A stretch of DNA of 64,000 nucleotides. It comes from Streptomyces actinomycinicus. GTDB lineage: Bacteria; Actinomycetota; Actinomycetes; Streptomycetales; Streptomycetaceae. The translations under genes were made by a program, and so were the position numbers. Numbering within the stretch: position 1 is the stretch's first letter; the number at the start of each line of letters is the position of its first letter. The DNA is taken from the NCBI RefSeq assembly GCF_016741775.1, contig NZ_JAERRK010000028.1, positions 39,357 to 103,356 of the forward strand, given 5' to 3'. The notes under the pieces were generated by a model that did not search any database, had not been told where the DNA came from, and saw only the letters and a program-made list of their open reading frames with translations. Below, in pieces: positions 8,485-17,140 of the stretch.

Positions 8485-10686
8485 TCAGCTCCTCACGAGG
8501 GTGGCGGCGGCGGGGGCGGGGATGCGTTCCGCGAGCGGGACAACCGGCGGCACCGCCTCCGGAGGCTCGCCGAGCAGCACCCGCCGCACCACCCGCTCGG
8601 CGGCCCGCCCGTCGTCGAACTGGCAGAACCGCTCCCGGAACGCGGCCCGGCGCTCCCGGGCCCCGGGCCCCGCGTACGAGCCGTCGCGGAACACGGCGGC
8701 CAGCTCCTGCGGGGTCCGGGCGACCAGCCCCGGCGGCTCGGCCGGCAGGTCGAAGTAGACGCCCCGGGTCTCCTGGTAGACCTCCCAGTCGTCGGCGTAC
8801 ACGACGATCGGCCGGTCCAGGTTGGCGTAGTCGAACATGATGGACGAGTAGTCGGTCACCAGCGCGTCCGCGGCCAGGCACACGTCCTCGGAGGAGCGGT
8901 GGGCGGTGACGTCGATGATCCGGTCCGAGTTCCGTGAGCCGCCCCGGTCGTAGAAGTAGTGGGCGCGCAGCAGCACGACGACGTCCTCGCCGGCCGCGGC
9001 GCAGAACGCCTCCAGGTCCAGGCCGGGCTCGAAGCCGGTGTGGTGGTCGCGGTGGGTCGGCGCGTACAGCACGGCCGTCCTGCCCTCGGGGACACCCAGC
9101 GCACGCCGGATCCGGGCCACGTCGTCCGCGGTCGCCGTGTAGTAGACGTCGTTGCGCGGGTAGCCGTACTCCAGGTGCTCGTACGAGCCGGGGAAGGCGC
9201 GCTCCCACATCTGGGTGGAGTGGCGGTTGGCGGACAGGTTGAAGTCCCAGCGGTCGACGCGGCCCAGCAGCCGGGTGAAGCTGCCGGACTGCGCGGCCAC
9301 CACCGGGTACGTCGACTGGTCCACGCCCATCGTCTTCAGCGGGGTGCCGTGCTGGGTCTGCAGGTGGACGCTGCCGGGCCGCTTGACGATCCCCTCGGCG
9401 AAGTTCGCGTTGTTGATGAGGTACTTGGCGCGTCCCAGCACCTCCCAGTAGCGGCGCGAGCCGATCACCGCGTAGTCGACGTCCTTCGGCACGGCGTGCT
9501 CCTGGCCGGCCTCCACCAGGAACACCGAGCGGATGTGCGGGGCGAGTTCGCGGGCCTTGGCGTGGATCGCGGCCGGGTTGCAGGCGTAGCCGCGGCCCCA
9601 GTAGGCGCAGTAGACCGCCAGCTCGGGGTCGAGCGGGCGGCGCAGGTCACGGGCGTAACGCAGCCGGGTGCGCAGCATGCGCGGGCGGGGCAGCCGTTCG
9701 GCGGCGCCGCCCGCCGCCTGGTTGGCGCCGCGCAGGGCCCGGAAGGCGGTGTACGCGCCCGCCGCCAGCAGCCGGTGCTGCACGCCCAGGCTGCCGCCCG
9801 GCAACCGGTGGCCGGCCGGCCGGTAGCGCCGGTAGAGGCGGCCCGCGCGGCGGAAGAAGGCCCGATGCCCGCCGGACAGCCGCCGCGGCCTGGACGCCGT
9901 CTTCAGTACCACCGCGAACAGCTGGTCGAACAGCGGCCCGGTCCGCTCGGCCGGCAGGCCGCGCTCGGCCGCCAGGGCCAGCACCCGCTCCACCTCGTCC
10001 AGCAGGGTGTGCTGGTGCGGCCCGGGGAGATTGAGCCGGCTGCCCTGGCGGCGCAGCCGGTGCCGTACGACGGTCCGCCGCAGCACCGCGACCCGCGTGG
10101 CGGCGACCCAGGTCGCCCCGCCCCAGCCGAGGTCGGTGAAGTGGCTGTCGGGGAAGGCGAGCCCGTGCGCGGTGAGGAAGGTGCGGCGGTAGACGGCGCT
10201 CCACGCGGGCAGCTGCACACCGGTCAGTTCCGGCAGGTCGGCGGGGGCGAAGGCGCCGGCCGGCGCCTTGGCGAGCAGGGGCGCGACCGGGTTCGTCGGC
10301 TCGCCCTCCCACCAGGGGACGCGCTCGTGCTCGGCGTAGAGCACGTCCACGCCGGCGGTCTCGGTCAGCCGGGCGTCCAGCGCCGCGAGCGCACCCGGCA
10401 GCAGCAGGTCGTCGCCGTCCAGGAACAGCAGGTACGTGCCGGTCGCCGCTCGCATCCCGGCGTTGCGCGCCCCGCTCAGACCGGCGGACGGCGGCGAGTG
10501 CACGGGGGTCACCCGGGTGTCCCGCCCGGCGTACCCGGCGGCTAGCTCCGCGGCGGGGGCGTCGGGGGCGTCGCAGACCGGGATCAGCTGCAGGTCGCCG
10601 AAGGACTGGCCGAGGACGGAGTCCAGCGCCTGGGACAGGCGGCCGGCGACCCCGTGGGATGGGACGATGATGCTGAAGCGGGGCAT
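8485..10686 (-). CDS. GT2 / CDP-glycerol glycerophosphotransferase fusion (copy B)
   Basis: Middle paralogue, 733 residues, with the same layout as its neighbours. The C-terminal glycerophosphotransferase half is well kept: TQHGTPLKTMG, LSANRHSTQMWERAF, VLYAPTHRDHH, VTDYSSIMFDYANLDRP. The GT2 half is divergent: the usual VDDCSPDG is replaced by PVCDAPDAP, although a DGDD metal motif remains. The ATG at 10686 is used; the open frame continues upstream only as an out-of-frame shadow of copy C. A changed or lost glycosyl donor specificity is inferred. It is coupled to copy A by a 6-nt gap. Confidence 0.87.
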   Translation of the reverse strand: MPRFSIIVPSHGVAGRLSQALDSVLGQSFGDLQLIPVCDAPDAPAAELAAGYAGRDTRVTPVHSPPSAGLSGARNAGMRAATGTYLLFLDGDDLLLPGALAALDARLTETAGVDVLYAEHERVPWWEGEPTNPVAPLLAKAPAGAFAPADLPELTGVQLPAWSAVYRRTFLTAHGLAFPDSHFTDLGWGGATWVAATRVAVLRRTVVRHRLRRQGSRLNLPGPHQHTLLDEVERVLALAAERGLPAERTGPLFDQLFAVVLKTASRPRRLSGGHRAFFRRAGRLYRRYRPAGHRLPGGSLGVQHRLLAAGAYTAFRALRGANQAAGGAAERLPRPRMLRTRLRYARDLRRPLDPELAVYCAYWGRGYACNPAAIHAKARELAPHIRSVFLVEAGQEHAVPKDVDYAVIGSRRYWEVLGRAKYLINNANFAEGIVKRPGSVHLQTQHGTPLKTMGVDQSTYPVVAAQSGSFTRLLGRVDRWDFNLSANRHSTQMWERAFPGSYEHLEYGYPRNDVYYTATADDVARIRRALGVPEGRTAVLYAPTHRDHHTGFEPGLDLEAFCAAAGEDVVVLLRAHYFYDRGGSRNSDRIIDVTAHRSSEDVCLAADALVTDYSSIMFDYANLDRPIVVYADDWEVYQETRGVYFDLPAEPPGLVARTPQELAAVFRDGSYAGPGARERRAAFRERFCQFDDGRAAERVVRRVLLGEPPEAVPPVVPLAERIPAPAAATLVRS

Positions 10687-10811
10687 TCTGTTCTTTCTGT
10701 CGTCTTGCGGACGCGGCCGGGCCGCCCCGCCGGACGCCAGGTGGACGGCCGGCTCGGGGTGGGCCGCGTCGAGCCGAGGGGCATGGGAACTCCCGGAAGG
10801 ACCAACGGTGT

Positions 10812-13025
10812 TCAGAGGCTCTCGGTGACGGGGAGGGGACCGGAAGGTTGCGGCACGGTGGCCAGCGGGGAGCGTGCGCACGCCGACGGCGCCGGGAACC
10901 GGTCCGCGAGCGGCACCACCGGCGGCAGCTCCGTCTCGCCCAGCACCACCCGCCGTACCACCCGCTCGGCGGCGCGCCCGTCGTCCCACGGGCAGAAACG
11001 CTCCCGGAACGCCGCCCGCAGCTGCGCCGAGCGGGAACCGCGCCAGTGCCCCGTGGCGAAGATGTCGATCAGCTCGTCCTCGTTGCGCGCCACCGCACCC
11101 GGCGGGAAGGCCCGCAGGTCGAAGTAGACGCCCCGGGCCGCCGCGTACGCCGCCCAGTCCTCGGTGTGCACCACGATCGGCCGGTCCAGGCCCGCGTAGT
11201 CGAACATGACGGACGCGTAGTCGGTGAGCAGCACGTCCGAGGCGAGGCACAGCGCGGACAGGTCCGGGCGGCCGGAGACGTCGATGATCCGGGTGCCCCC
11301 GACCGGAACCGGGGTCCGGGCCAGCACCACGAAACGCGGGCCGAGACGGCGCAGGACCCGCTCCAGGTCGAGCAGCGGGTGCTGGGTGCGCCGGTGGTCG
11401 CGGTGCGCGGGCGCGTACAGGATCGCGACCGCGCCCTCCGGGACGCCCAGCGACGCCCGCAGCCCGGCCACGTCCGCCGCGGTCGCCCGCTGGAAGACGT
11501 CGTTGCGGGGCAGCCCGTACTCCAGCGTGGTGTAGCGGCCCGGGTGCACCCGCTCCCAGGTCAGGGTGGCGTGCCGGTTGCCCGACAGCACGTAGTCCCA
11601 CTGGTCGACGCCCCGCAGCAGCTCCGCGAAGTCGGTGTCCCGGGCCGCCGCCGGGCGCTCCTGGAGGTCGAGGCCCGCGTGCCCGAGCGGGGTGCCCTGC
11701 TGGGTCTGCACGAACACCTGCCCGGGCCGCTTCCGCAGCCGCCGATCCAGCCCGGCGTCGCTGACCAGGTAGCGGGAGCGGGCCAGCGCCGTCCAGTACG
11801 CGGCCGTACCCGGGCGCAGCCGGCGGGGGCCCGGCGGCACCACGTCCTCCTGCCCGCGGCGGGCGATCCACGCCGTGCTCAGCCGCGGGGCGTACGTCCG
11901 GAACGCCTCCTCCAGCGCGGCCGGATCGCCGTGCCCCTCGTGGGCGGCGAACACCGCCCGGTCGGACCGCAGCGGCAGGCGCAGCTGGACGCGGTAGTGC
12001 AACTGGAGCGCGGCCGTGCGCAGCGCCCGGGCCAGCTTCACCGCCGTCTTCACCGTGCGCCGGCGGACGGCGGCGGCCAGCTGGAGGGCCCGGAAGGAGC
12101 GGTGCAGCCCGAAGCGGACCAGGGCGTGCCGCAGCCGGATCCGCACCCCCGGCACATGGTGGCGGCGGCAGTGGACGCGGGCCCGGCGCAGGAAGTCGCC
12201 CCGGCTGCCGCGCGGCAGCCTGCCCCGCCTGGTGAACACCACGGCGTAGTGGTCGACCATCCGCCGGAACAACTCCGGCCGCCACCGCCCGAGTTCGGGC
12301 CGCTCGTCGACGTACGCGAACACCCGGTCGTACTGCTCGAACAGGTCGAAGTGCTTGCGGCTGGTGGTGCCCAGGATGCTGCCCTGCCGGCGCTGCCGGT
12401 AGTGCACGCACACCCGGTCCAGGGTGGCGATCGACTCGGCCGTCATCAGCACCGGGAAGGTCCACGGGGTGTCCTCGTAGTAGCCCGGCGGGAACGCGAA
12501 CCCGCGGGCCTGCACGAACTCCCGCTGGTACGCCTTGTTCCAGGCCACCATCAGCACCCGCAGCAGCCCCGGCCGGTCCTCCAGCCGGAACGGCGCCGGG
12601 CCCTGCTCGGTGAGCTGGGCGGCCAGCTGGTTGCGCACCGTCCGGCCGTCCCAGTAGGTGCGCGCGTAGTCGAAGACCAGGACGTCCGGGTCGCCGGTCT
12701 CCTTGAGCCGGTCGGCGACCGCCCGCAGCGCGTCCGGGGTGAGCGTGTCGTCACTGTCCAGGAAGACCAGGTAGTCACCGGTCGCCTCGGCCATGCCCGC
12801 GTTGCGGGCCCGGCCGAGCCCCTGGTTCTCGGCCAGGTGCAGGGCCTTCACCCGGGCGTCCCGGGCCGCGTACTCGTCGATGATCTCGCCGCAGGCATCC
12901 GGTGAGCAGTCGTCCACGGCGATCAGCTCCAGATCGGGATACGACTGCGAGAGCACCGAGTCCAGGCACTCGGAGAGGTACGCCTGGACCTGGTGTGCGG
13001 GGACGATGACACTGAACCTGGGCAA
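10812..13025 (-). CDS. GT2 / CDP-glycerol glycerophosphotransferase fusion (copy C)
   Basis: First gene of the trio, 737 residues. The GT2 half has AVDDCSPDAC and VFLDSDDTL. The glycerophosphotransferase half has QTQQGTPLGHAG, SGNRHATLTWERVHPG, ILYAPAHRDHR and LTDYASVMFDYAGLDRP, slightly drifted from copies A and B. The apparent start is TTG at 13025 (LPRFSVIVP aligns with MPRFS in the paralogues) without a clear ribosome site. The 125-bp gap to copy B has no gene or obvious signal. The three enzymes probably build or cap one repeating glycosyl-glycerol-phosphate wall polymer. Confidence 0.87.
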   Translation of the reverse strand: MPRFSVIVPAHQVQAYLSECLDSVLSQSYPDLELIAVDDCSPDACGEIIDEYAARDARVKALHLAENQGLGRARNAGMAEATGDYLVFLDSDDTLTPDALRAVADRLKETGDPDVLVFDYARTYWDGRTVRNQLAAQLTEQGPAPFRLEDRPGLLRVLMVAWNKAYQREFVQARGFAFPPGYYEDTPWTFPVLMTAESIATLDRVCVHYRQRRQGSILGTTSRKHFDLFEQYDRVFAYVDERPELGRWRPELFRRMVDHYAVVFTRRGRLPRGSRGDFLRRARVHCRRHHVPGVRIRLRHALVRFGLHRSFRALQLAAAVRRRTVKTAVKLARALRTAALQLHYRVQLRLPLRSDRAVFAAHEGHGDPAALEEAFRTYAPRLSTAWIARRGQEDVVPPGPRRLRPGTAAYWTALARSRYLVSDAGLDRRLRKRPGQVFVQTQQGTPLGHAGLDLQERPAAARDTDFAELLRGVDQWDYVLSGNRHATLTWERVHPGRYTTLEYGLPRNDVFQRATAADVAGLRASLGVPEGAVAILYAPAHRDHRRTQHPLLDLERVLRRLGPRFVVLARTPVPVGGTRIIDVSGRPDLSALCLASDVLLTDYASVMFDYAGLDRPIVVHTEDWAAYAAARGVYFDLRAFPPGAVARNEDELIDIFATGHWRGSRSAQLRAAFRERFCPWDDGRAAERVVRRVVLGETELPPVVPLADRFPAPSACARSPLATVPQPSGPLPVTESL

Positions 13026-13127
13026 GGGACATCCATGGGTCGGTCGGCGCGGGCGTTCTGCCCGGGAACGGCCGATGGAGTGAATTGGTTACGGTTCGTA
13101 CGGCATCCGGGGGACACCGCGTGAACG

Positions 13128-13161
13128 CCGGGGGGCGGGCCCCTGAAGGCCCGCCCCCCGG
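13128..13161 (-). terminator. strong hairpin after the sugar ABC operon
   Basis: A perfect 14-bp inverted repeat, CCGGGGGGCGGGCC at 13128-13141 and its complement at 13148-13161, with a 6-nt loop. It starts about 20 bp beyond the stop of the permease gene at 13181 and should end that minus-strand transcript before the glycosyltransferase trio. No T tract follows. Confidence 0.75.
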
Positions 13162-13180
13162 AAAACGCCCTGCCGTGCGG

Positions 13181-14089
13181 CTACTTGACCGCGCCCGCCA
13201 TCACTCCGGACACGAACTGTCGCTGGAACGCGAAGAACACGGCCAGCGGGATCACCATGGAGATGAACGCACCGGGCGCCAGGACATCGATGTTGTTGCC
13301 GAACTGCCGTACCTGGGTCTGCAGGGCGACCGTGATCGGCTGCGTGCCCGACTTGGTGAACACCAGCGCGACCAGCATGTCGTTCCACACCCACAGGAAC
13401 TGGAAGATGCCGAGGCTCGCGATCGCCGGGCCGCCGAGCGGCATCACCACCCGCGCGAACAGCCGGAGTTCGCCCGCACCGTCCAGCCGGGCCGCCTCCA
13501 GCAGCTCCCGCGGGATCTCCGCGAAGAAGTTCCGCAGCAGGAACACCGCGAACGGCAGCCCGAAGCCGGTGTGGAACAGGATCACGCCGAGGATCGTCCC
13601 GAACAGGCCGATCTTCCCGAAGAGTTCGGCGATCGGGATCAGCGCCACCTGCACCGGGACCACCAACAGGCTGACCACGCCGAGGAACCACCAGTCCCGG
13701 CCCGGGAACTCCATCCACGCGAAGGCGTACCCCGCCAGCGCGCCGATCACGACGACCAGGACGGTCGCCGGGACCGTGATCAGCACCGTGTTCACCAGGG
13801 AGCCGGTGATGTCACCGTTCTCCAGCAGCTTCTGGTAGCTGTCCACGGTGAGCTGGGACGGCTTGCTCAGCACCGTCCACCAGCCGCTCGCGCTCATGTC
13901 CTCCGGCGTGCGCAGCGAGGAGATGAGCAGGCCGATGGTCGGAACCAGCCAGAACAGGCCCACGACGATCAGCACCACCCGGACCAGCCCGCCGCTCAGC
14001 TTCCCGGCGACACGGGAGCCGACCGACTCCCTGGCCCCGGCCGTCCGGACCGGGTCGGTCTTGCCGATGCTTCCGGCGGTCGCCGTCAT
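13181..14089 (-). CDS. sugar ABC transporter permease, MalG type
   Basis: Inner-membrane permease of 302 residues with six helices and a long cytoplasmic N-terminus. The EAA loop that docks the ATPase is visible as EAARLDGAGELRLFARVVMP. It pairs with the MalF-type gene, which it overlaps by four bases (ATGA). No ATPase is encoded nearby. In Streptomyces such carbohydrate importers are energised by the shared ATPase MsiK, which is the likely partner here. The sugar is unknown; the best guess is an oligosaccharide or alpha-glucoside. Confidence 0.9.
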   Translation of the reverse strand: MTATAGSIGKTDPVRTAGARESVGSRVAGKLSGGLVRVVLIVVGLFWLVPTIGLLISSLRTPEDMSASGWWTVLSKPSQLTVDSYQKLLENGDITGSLVNTVLITVPATVLVVVIGALAGYAFAWMEFPGRDWWFLGVVSLLVVPVQVALIPIAELFGKIGLFGTILGVILFHTGFGLPFAVFLLRNFFAEIPRELLEAARLDGAGELRLFARVVMPLGGPAIASLGIFQFLWVWNDMLVALVFTKSGTQPITVALQTQVRQFGNNIDVLAPGAFISMVIPLAVFFAFQRQFVSGVMAGAVK

Positions 14090-15429
14090 CGCCGCACCTC
14101 CCGCCTGAGCCTACGGACGTTGAACAGCATCACCGGGATCACCAGCAGCAGCAGGAACACCGCGATCGCGCTCGCGACGCCCGGCCGGCCCTCCGCGAAG
14201 CCCTTGCGGTACAGCTCCAGTGCCAGCACGTTGGCGTCGTCCTGGGAGGACCCCGGCGCGATGATGAACACCAGGTCGAACACCTTCAGCACGTTGATCA
14301 TCAACGTGACGGTGACCACCGCCAGGACCGGCGCGAGCAACGGCACGGTGATCCTGCGGAACACCTGCCACTCGCCGGCGCCGTCCACCCGTGCCGCCTC
14401 CAGCAGCTCCCGGGGCACACTCGCGAGCCCAGCCGCGATCAGCACCATCGCGAAGCCCGCCCACATCCACACGTACGCCCCGATGATCGACGGGGTGACC
14501 AGCGCCGGACCGAGCCACTCGACCCCGTTGTACGGCTCCCGGAAGTTGCTCGCCGGCAGCCGCAGCCGGGCCCCGTCGGCGGACGCGGGCAGCGTGAAGG
14601 TGCCGTCGCCGGCCGCCTCGGTGGAGGCCACCACCTTGCCGTCCTTCACCGCCTCGATCCGCATCCCCGCGTAACCCACCTCGGACGGGTCGGGGGCGCC
14701 CAGCCGGCCCACGCCCTTGCCCCGGGTGAAGTCCTGCCAGGTGGTGCCGGTGACCCTCCCCGGCTCCGCCCCGGCCGCGGTGGCCTTCTTCACCCCGTCC
14801 GGCAACTGGTCCGGGGCGACACCGACGAGGGGCAGGGAGACCGGCCGCCCGGCGTGGACGGCGTCCTTGGTGAGGAAACCGCCGTCCTCCGCGACGAGCG
14901 GCGACTCGCGGCCCGGATGGGCCTTCGGGAACGCCGACGCCTGCGCGAACGTGTCGTGCACACCGACCCACACGGCGTTCGCGACGCCCTTGTCCGGGTC
15001 CTGGTCGTACACCAGCCGGAAGATGATCCCCGCGGCCAGCATCGAGATCGCCATCGGCATGAAGACGACCAGCTTGAACGCCGTTCCCCAGCGCACCCGT
15101 TCGGTCAGGACCGCGAAGACCAGACCGAGCGCGGTGGAGACCGTCGGCGCGAACACCACCCAGATGACGTTGTTCTTCAGGGCGGTCCGGATGCCGTCGT
15201 CGGTGAAGAGCGTCTTGTAGTTGTCGACCCCGGCGAAACCGTCACCGGAGGCGTTGTAGAAGCTGCGGACGATCGAGTACCCGATCGGGTAGACCACGAG
15301 CGCGCCGAGCAGCACCAGCGCGGGCAGCAGGAACAGCGCTGCCACGGCCTTGCGGGTGCCGGTCACGCTCTTGCGACTGCGGGGCGCGGCGGGGCCCGGT
15401 GGGGCCCCGGCCGCCGCTGCCGGCGCCAT
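14086..15429 (-). CDS. sugar ABC transporter permease, MalF type, with extracytoplasmic insert
   Basis: 447 residues, about 130 longer than a usual permease. The first helices and the C-terminal core with its EAA loop (EAARVDGAGEWQVFRRITVP) are normal. Between the helix before DQDPDKGVANAVW and the next membrane pair there is a soluble insert of roughly residues 140-275. Its end, with DGKVVASTEAAGDGTFTLPA, looks like a carboxypeptidase-regulatory/transthyretin-like beta module. The insert would face the binding protein outside. The gene is seven bases from the lipoprotein gene and overlaps malG, so the three are one operon. Confidence 0.87.
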   Translation of the reverse strand: MAPAAAAGAPPGPAAPRSRKSVTGTRKAVAALFLLPALVLLGALVVYPIGYSIVRSFYNASGDGFAGVDNYKTLFTDDGIRTALKNNVIWVVFAPTVSTALGLVFAVLTERVRWGTAFKLVVFMPMAISMLAAGIIFRLVYDQDPDKGVANAVWVGVHDTFAQASAFPKAHPGRESPLVAEDGGFLTKDAVHAGRPVSLPLVGVAPDQLPDGVKKATAAGAEPGRVTGTTWQDFTRGKGVGRLGAPDPSEVGYAGMRIEAVKDGKVVASTEAAGDGTFTLPASADGARLRLPASNFREPYNGVEWLGPALVTPSIIGAYVWMWAGFAMVLIAAGLASVPRELLEAARVDGAGEWQVFRRITVPLLAPVLAVVTVTLMINVLKVFDLVFIIAPGSSQDDANVLALELYRKGFAEGRPGVASAIAVFLLLLVIPVMLFNVRRLRREVRR

Positions 15430-15436
15430 CGCCGGC

Positions 15437-16816
15437 TCAGCTCCCGCTTCCGTACGCGGCCGCCGCGTCCTTCTCCAGCCGGGCCTGGGCGCCCGCGACG
15501 TCCTTCGGGTTCTTCAGGAAGTCCTGCAGGTCCTTCCACTCACCCTTGCCGGGGGTGCCGCCGAAGGCCTGCGGGGTCTGGTCGGACATGTCGAAGCGGA
15601 AGTCGTCGCCGGACGCGATCAGCGCCTTGGCGATCTTCCGCTGGACCTCGTTCGGGTACGCCGACACCGGCACGTTCTTGTTCGGCGAGAGGTAGCCGCC
15701 GAGCTTCGCCTGGATCGTCGCCGCGTCCGGCGAGGCGAGGAAGGTGGCCAGGGCCTGCGCCGCCTTGGAGTCCTTCAGGATCACCGCCGCGTCACCGCCG
15801 GATACCACCGGCGCGGCCGAGCCGACCGCCGGGAACGGGAACACCTTCGCGTCCGTGCCCACCTTCGCCTTGGTCTCACCGATGTTGACCTGCACGAAGT
15901 CGCCCTCGTAGACCATCGCGGACTTCGGCTGGTCCCCGCCGGTGAAGGTCTGGGTGACCGACTGCGGGAACTCCGTCTGCAGCGCGCCGCTCTGGCCGCC
16001 GGCCAGGTAGTCCTTCTTGCCCCACAGCTGGGCCAGCGTGGTCAGCGCCTGCTTGACCGACGGATCCGTCCACTTGATCTTGTGCTGGGCCAGCTGGTCG
16101 TACTTCTCCGGGCCCGCCTGGGAGAGATAGACGTTCTCGAACCAGTCGGTCAGCGGCCAGCCGTCCGCGCCGGCCACGGAGAAGGGCGTGACCCCCGAGT
16201 CGTACACCGCCTGCGAGGCGGTCAGCAGGTCCTGCCAGGTCTTGGGCTCCTTGGCACCCGCGTTCTCGAAGACCTTCGTGTTGTACCAGATCAGCGACTT
16301 GTTGGCCGCCTTGTAGTAGACGCCGTACTGCTTGCCGTCGACCTTGCCGATGTCCTGCCAGCCCTGCGAGTAGTTCTCCGCCAGTTCCTTCTGGGCCTCC
16401 GGCCCGAGGGGCTTGGCCCAGCCCTTCTGCACGGCCTGCTTGATGGCGCCGGGCTGCGGCAGCAGCGCGACGTCCGGTGGCTGCCCGCCCGCGATCTTCG
16501 AACCGAGGAAGTTGATGATCGGGTCCTGCGCGGGCACGAACGTGACCGTGGCGCCCGTGCGCTTCTCGAACTCGGCGAGGACCTTCTTGAAGTTGGCCTG
16601 TTCGGCACCGGTCCAGACGGCGGCCACCTCCAGATGGGCGCCGTTCAGTTTCGGCAGGGTGACGGTGGAGGCGCTGGGCTCGCCGCTCCCGCCCCCGTCG
16701 CCCTTCTTGCCGTCGTCACCGCTGGAGCACGCGGAGAGCGCGAGGGCTCCCGTGAGCAGTGCGGCGAGTGTGGTGACGGCCCTGTGTGTCCGGAACGTGC
16801 TGCTCTTGCTGCGCAT
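15437..16816 (-). CDS. sugar-binding lipoprotein of ABC importer
   Basis: Family 1 extracellular solute-binding protein, 459 residues. The signal peptide ends in a lipobox LSAC, giving lipid-anchored Cys near residue 30. A low-complexity Gly/Ser/Asp linker follows, then the two-lobed binding domain from about residue 50. Motifs typical of alpha-glucoside and oligosaccharide binders are present, such as GGQPPDVALLPQPG and WYNTKVF. The ATG at 16816 has GGGGA four to five bases upstream; the in-frame GTG at 16819 is too close to it. It delivers ligand to the two permeases encoded just downstream. Confidence 0.92.
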   Translation of the reverse strand: MRSKSSTFRTHRAVTTLAALLTGALALSACSSGDDGKKGDGGGSGEPSASTVTLPKLNGAHLEVAAVWTGAEQANFKKVLAEFEKRTGATVTFVPAQDPIINFLGSKIAGGQPPDVALLPQPGAIKQAVQKGWAKPLGPEAQKELAENYSQGWQDIGKVDGKQYGVYYKAANKSLIWYNTKVFENAGAKEPKTWQDLLTASQAVYDSGVTPFSVAGADGWPLTDWFENVYLSQAGPEKYDQLAQHKIKWTDPSVKQALTTLAQLWGKKDYLAGGQSGALQTEFPQSVTQTFTGGDQPKSAMVYEGDFVQVNIGETKAKVGTDAKVFPFPAVGSAAPVVSGGDAAVILKDSKAAQALATFLASPDAATIQAKLGGYLSPNKNVPVSAYPNEVQRKIAKALIASGDDFRFDMSDQTPQAFGGTPGKGEWKDLQDFLKNPKDVAGAQARLEKDAAAAYGSGS

Positions 16817-16839
16817 CACTTCCCCGTTCGTCGTTCTCC

Positions 16840-16859
16840 GTTGAACGTCGTTGAACGTC
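16840..16859. promoter_or_regulatory. tandem 10-bp repeat upstream of the sugar operon
   Basis: GTTGAACGTC occurs twice head to tail, about 25 bp before the lipoprotein start. The junction AACGTCGTT is itself nearly palindromic. This looks like an operator for a local repressor (LacI/ROK type) of sugar uptake, but no regulator gene is adjacent. The remaining 17 kb-proximal gap up to 17037 holds no gene that I can support. Confidence 0.35.
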
Positions 16860-17037
16860 AGAACTCTGTCCCGTGCGCTCCGGTCTACGCCGGGCCGCTC
16901 GGGAGGGGCAAGAGCGCCTGCGGTGTCGACCGGCTCATCGTGACCGGCTCGTGACCAGGTGTGTATGCGTACGGGTTTCCGGCGGCCGCGGGGACGACGG
17001 ATTCACCGAGGCCCCAGAGGTTCACCTGGAGGGGGGA

Positions 17038-17071
17038 CGGGCCCGCGGGAGCCACCCGGCGTGCGGGCCCG
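17038..17071 (-). terminator. hairpin after the FHA-FtsK gene
   Basis: CGGGCCCGC (17038-17046) and GCGGGCCCG (17063-17071) form a 9-bp stem with a 16-nt loop, about 70 bp past the stop at 17141. It is a plausible rho-independent-like terminator without U tract. Confidence 0.4.
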
Positions 17072-17140
17072 GCTCCGCCCGATCGCCCGGTGTGCGGGCA
17101 CCCCCCACCTGCCTTCCCGGCGTACGGTGCCCGGCCGCGG

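Noticed and set aside
8485..12465. Single 1326-codon minus-strand gene covering copy B and most of copy C
   Set aside because: The upstream part is copy C read in the wrong frame; the real copy B starts at 10686 with MPRFS like its paralogues.
13082..13180. A short coding frame between the glycosyltransferase and ABC operons
   Set aside because: The sequence is dominated by the terminator hairpin; frames have no ribosome site or conserved pattern.
16820..17140. DasR box before the sugar ABC operon
   Set aside because: No ACTGGTCTAGACCA-like sequence was found; only the GTTGAACGTC tandem repeat is present.
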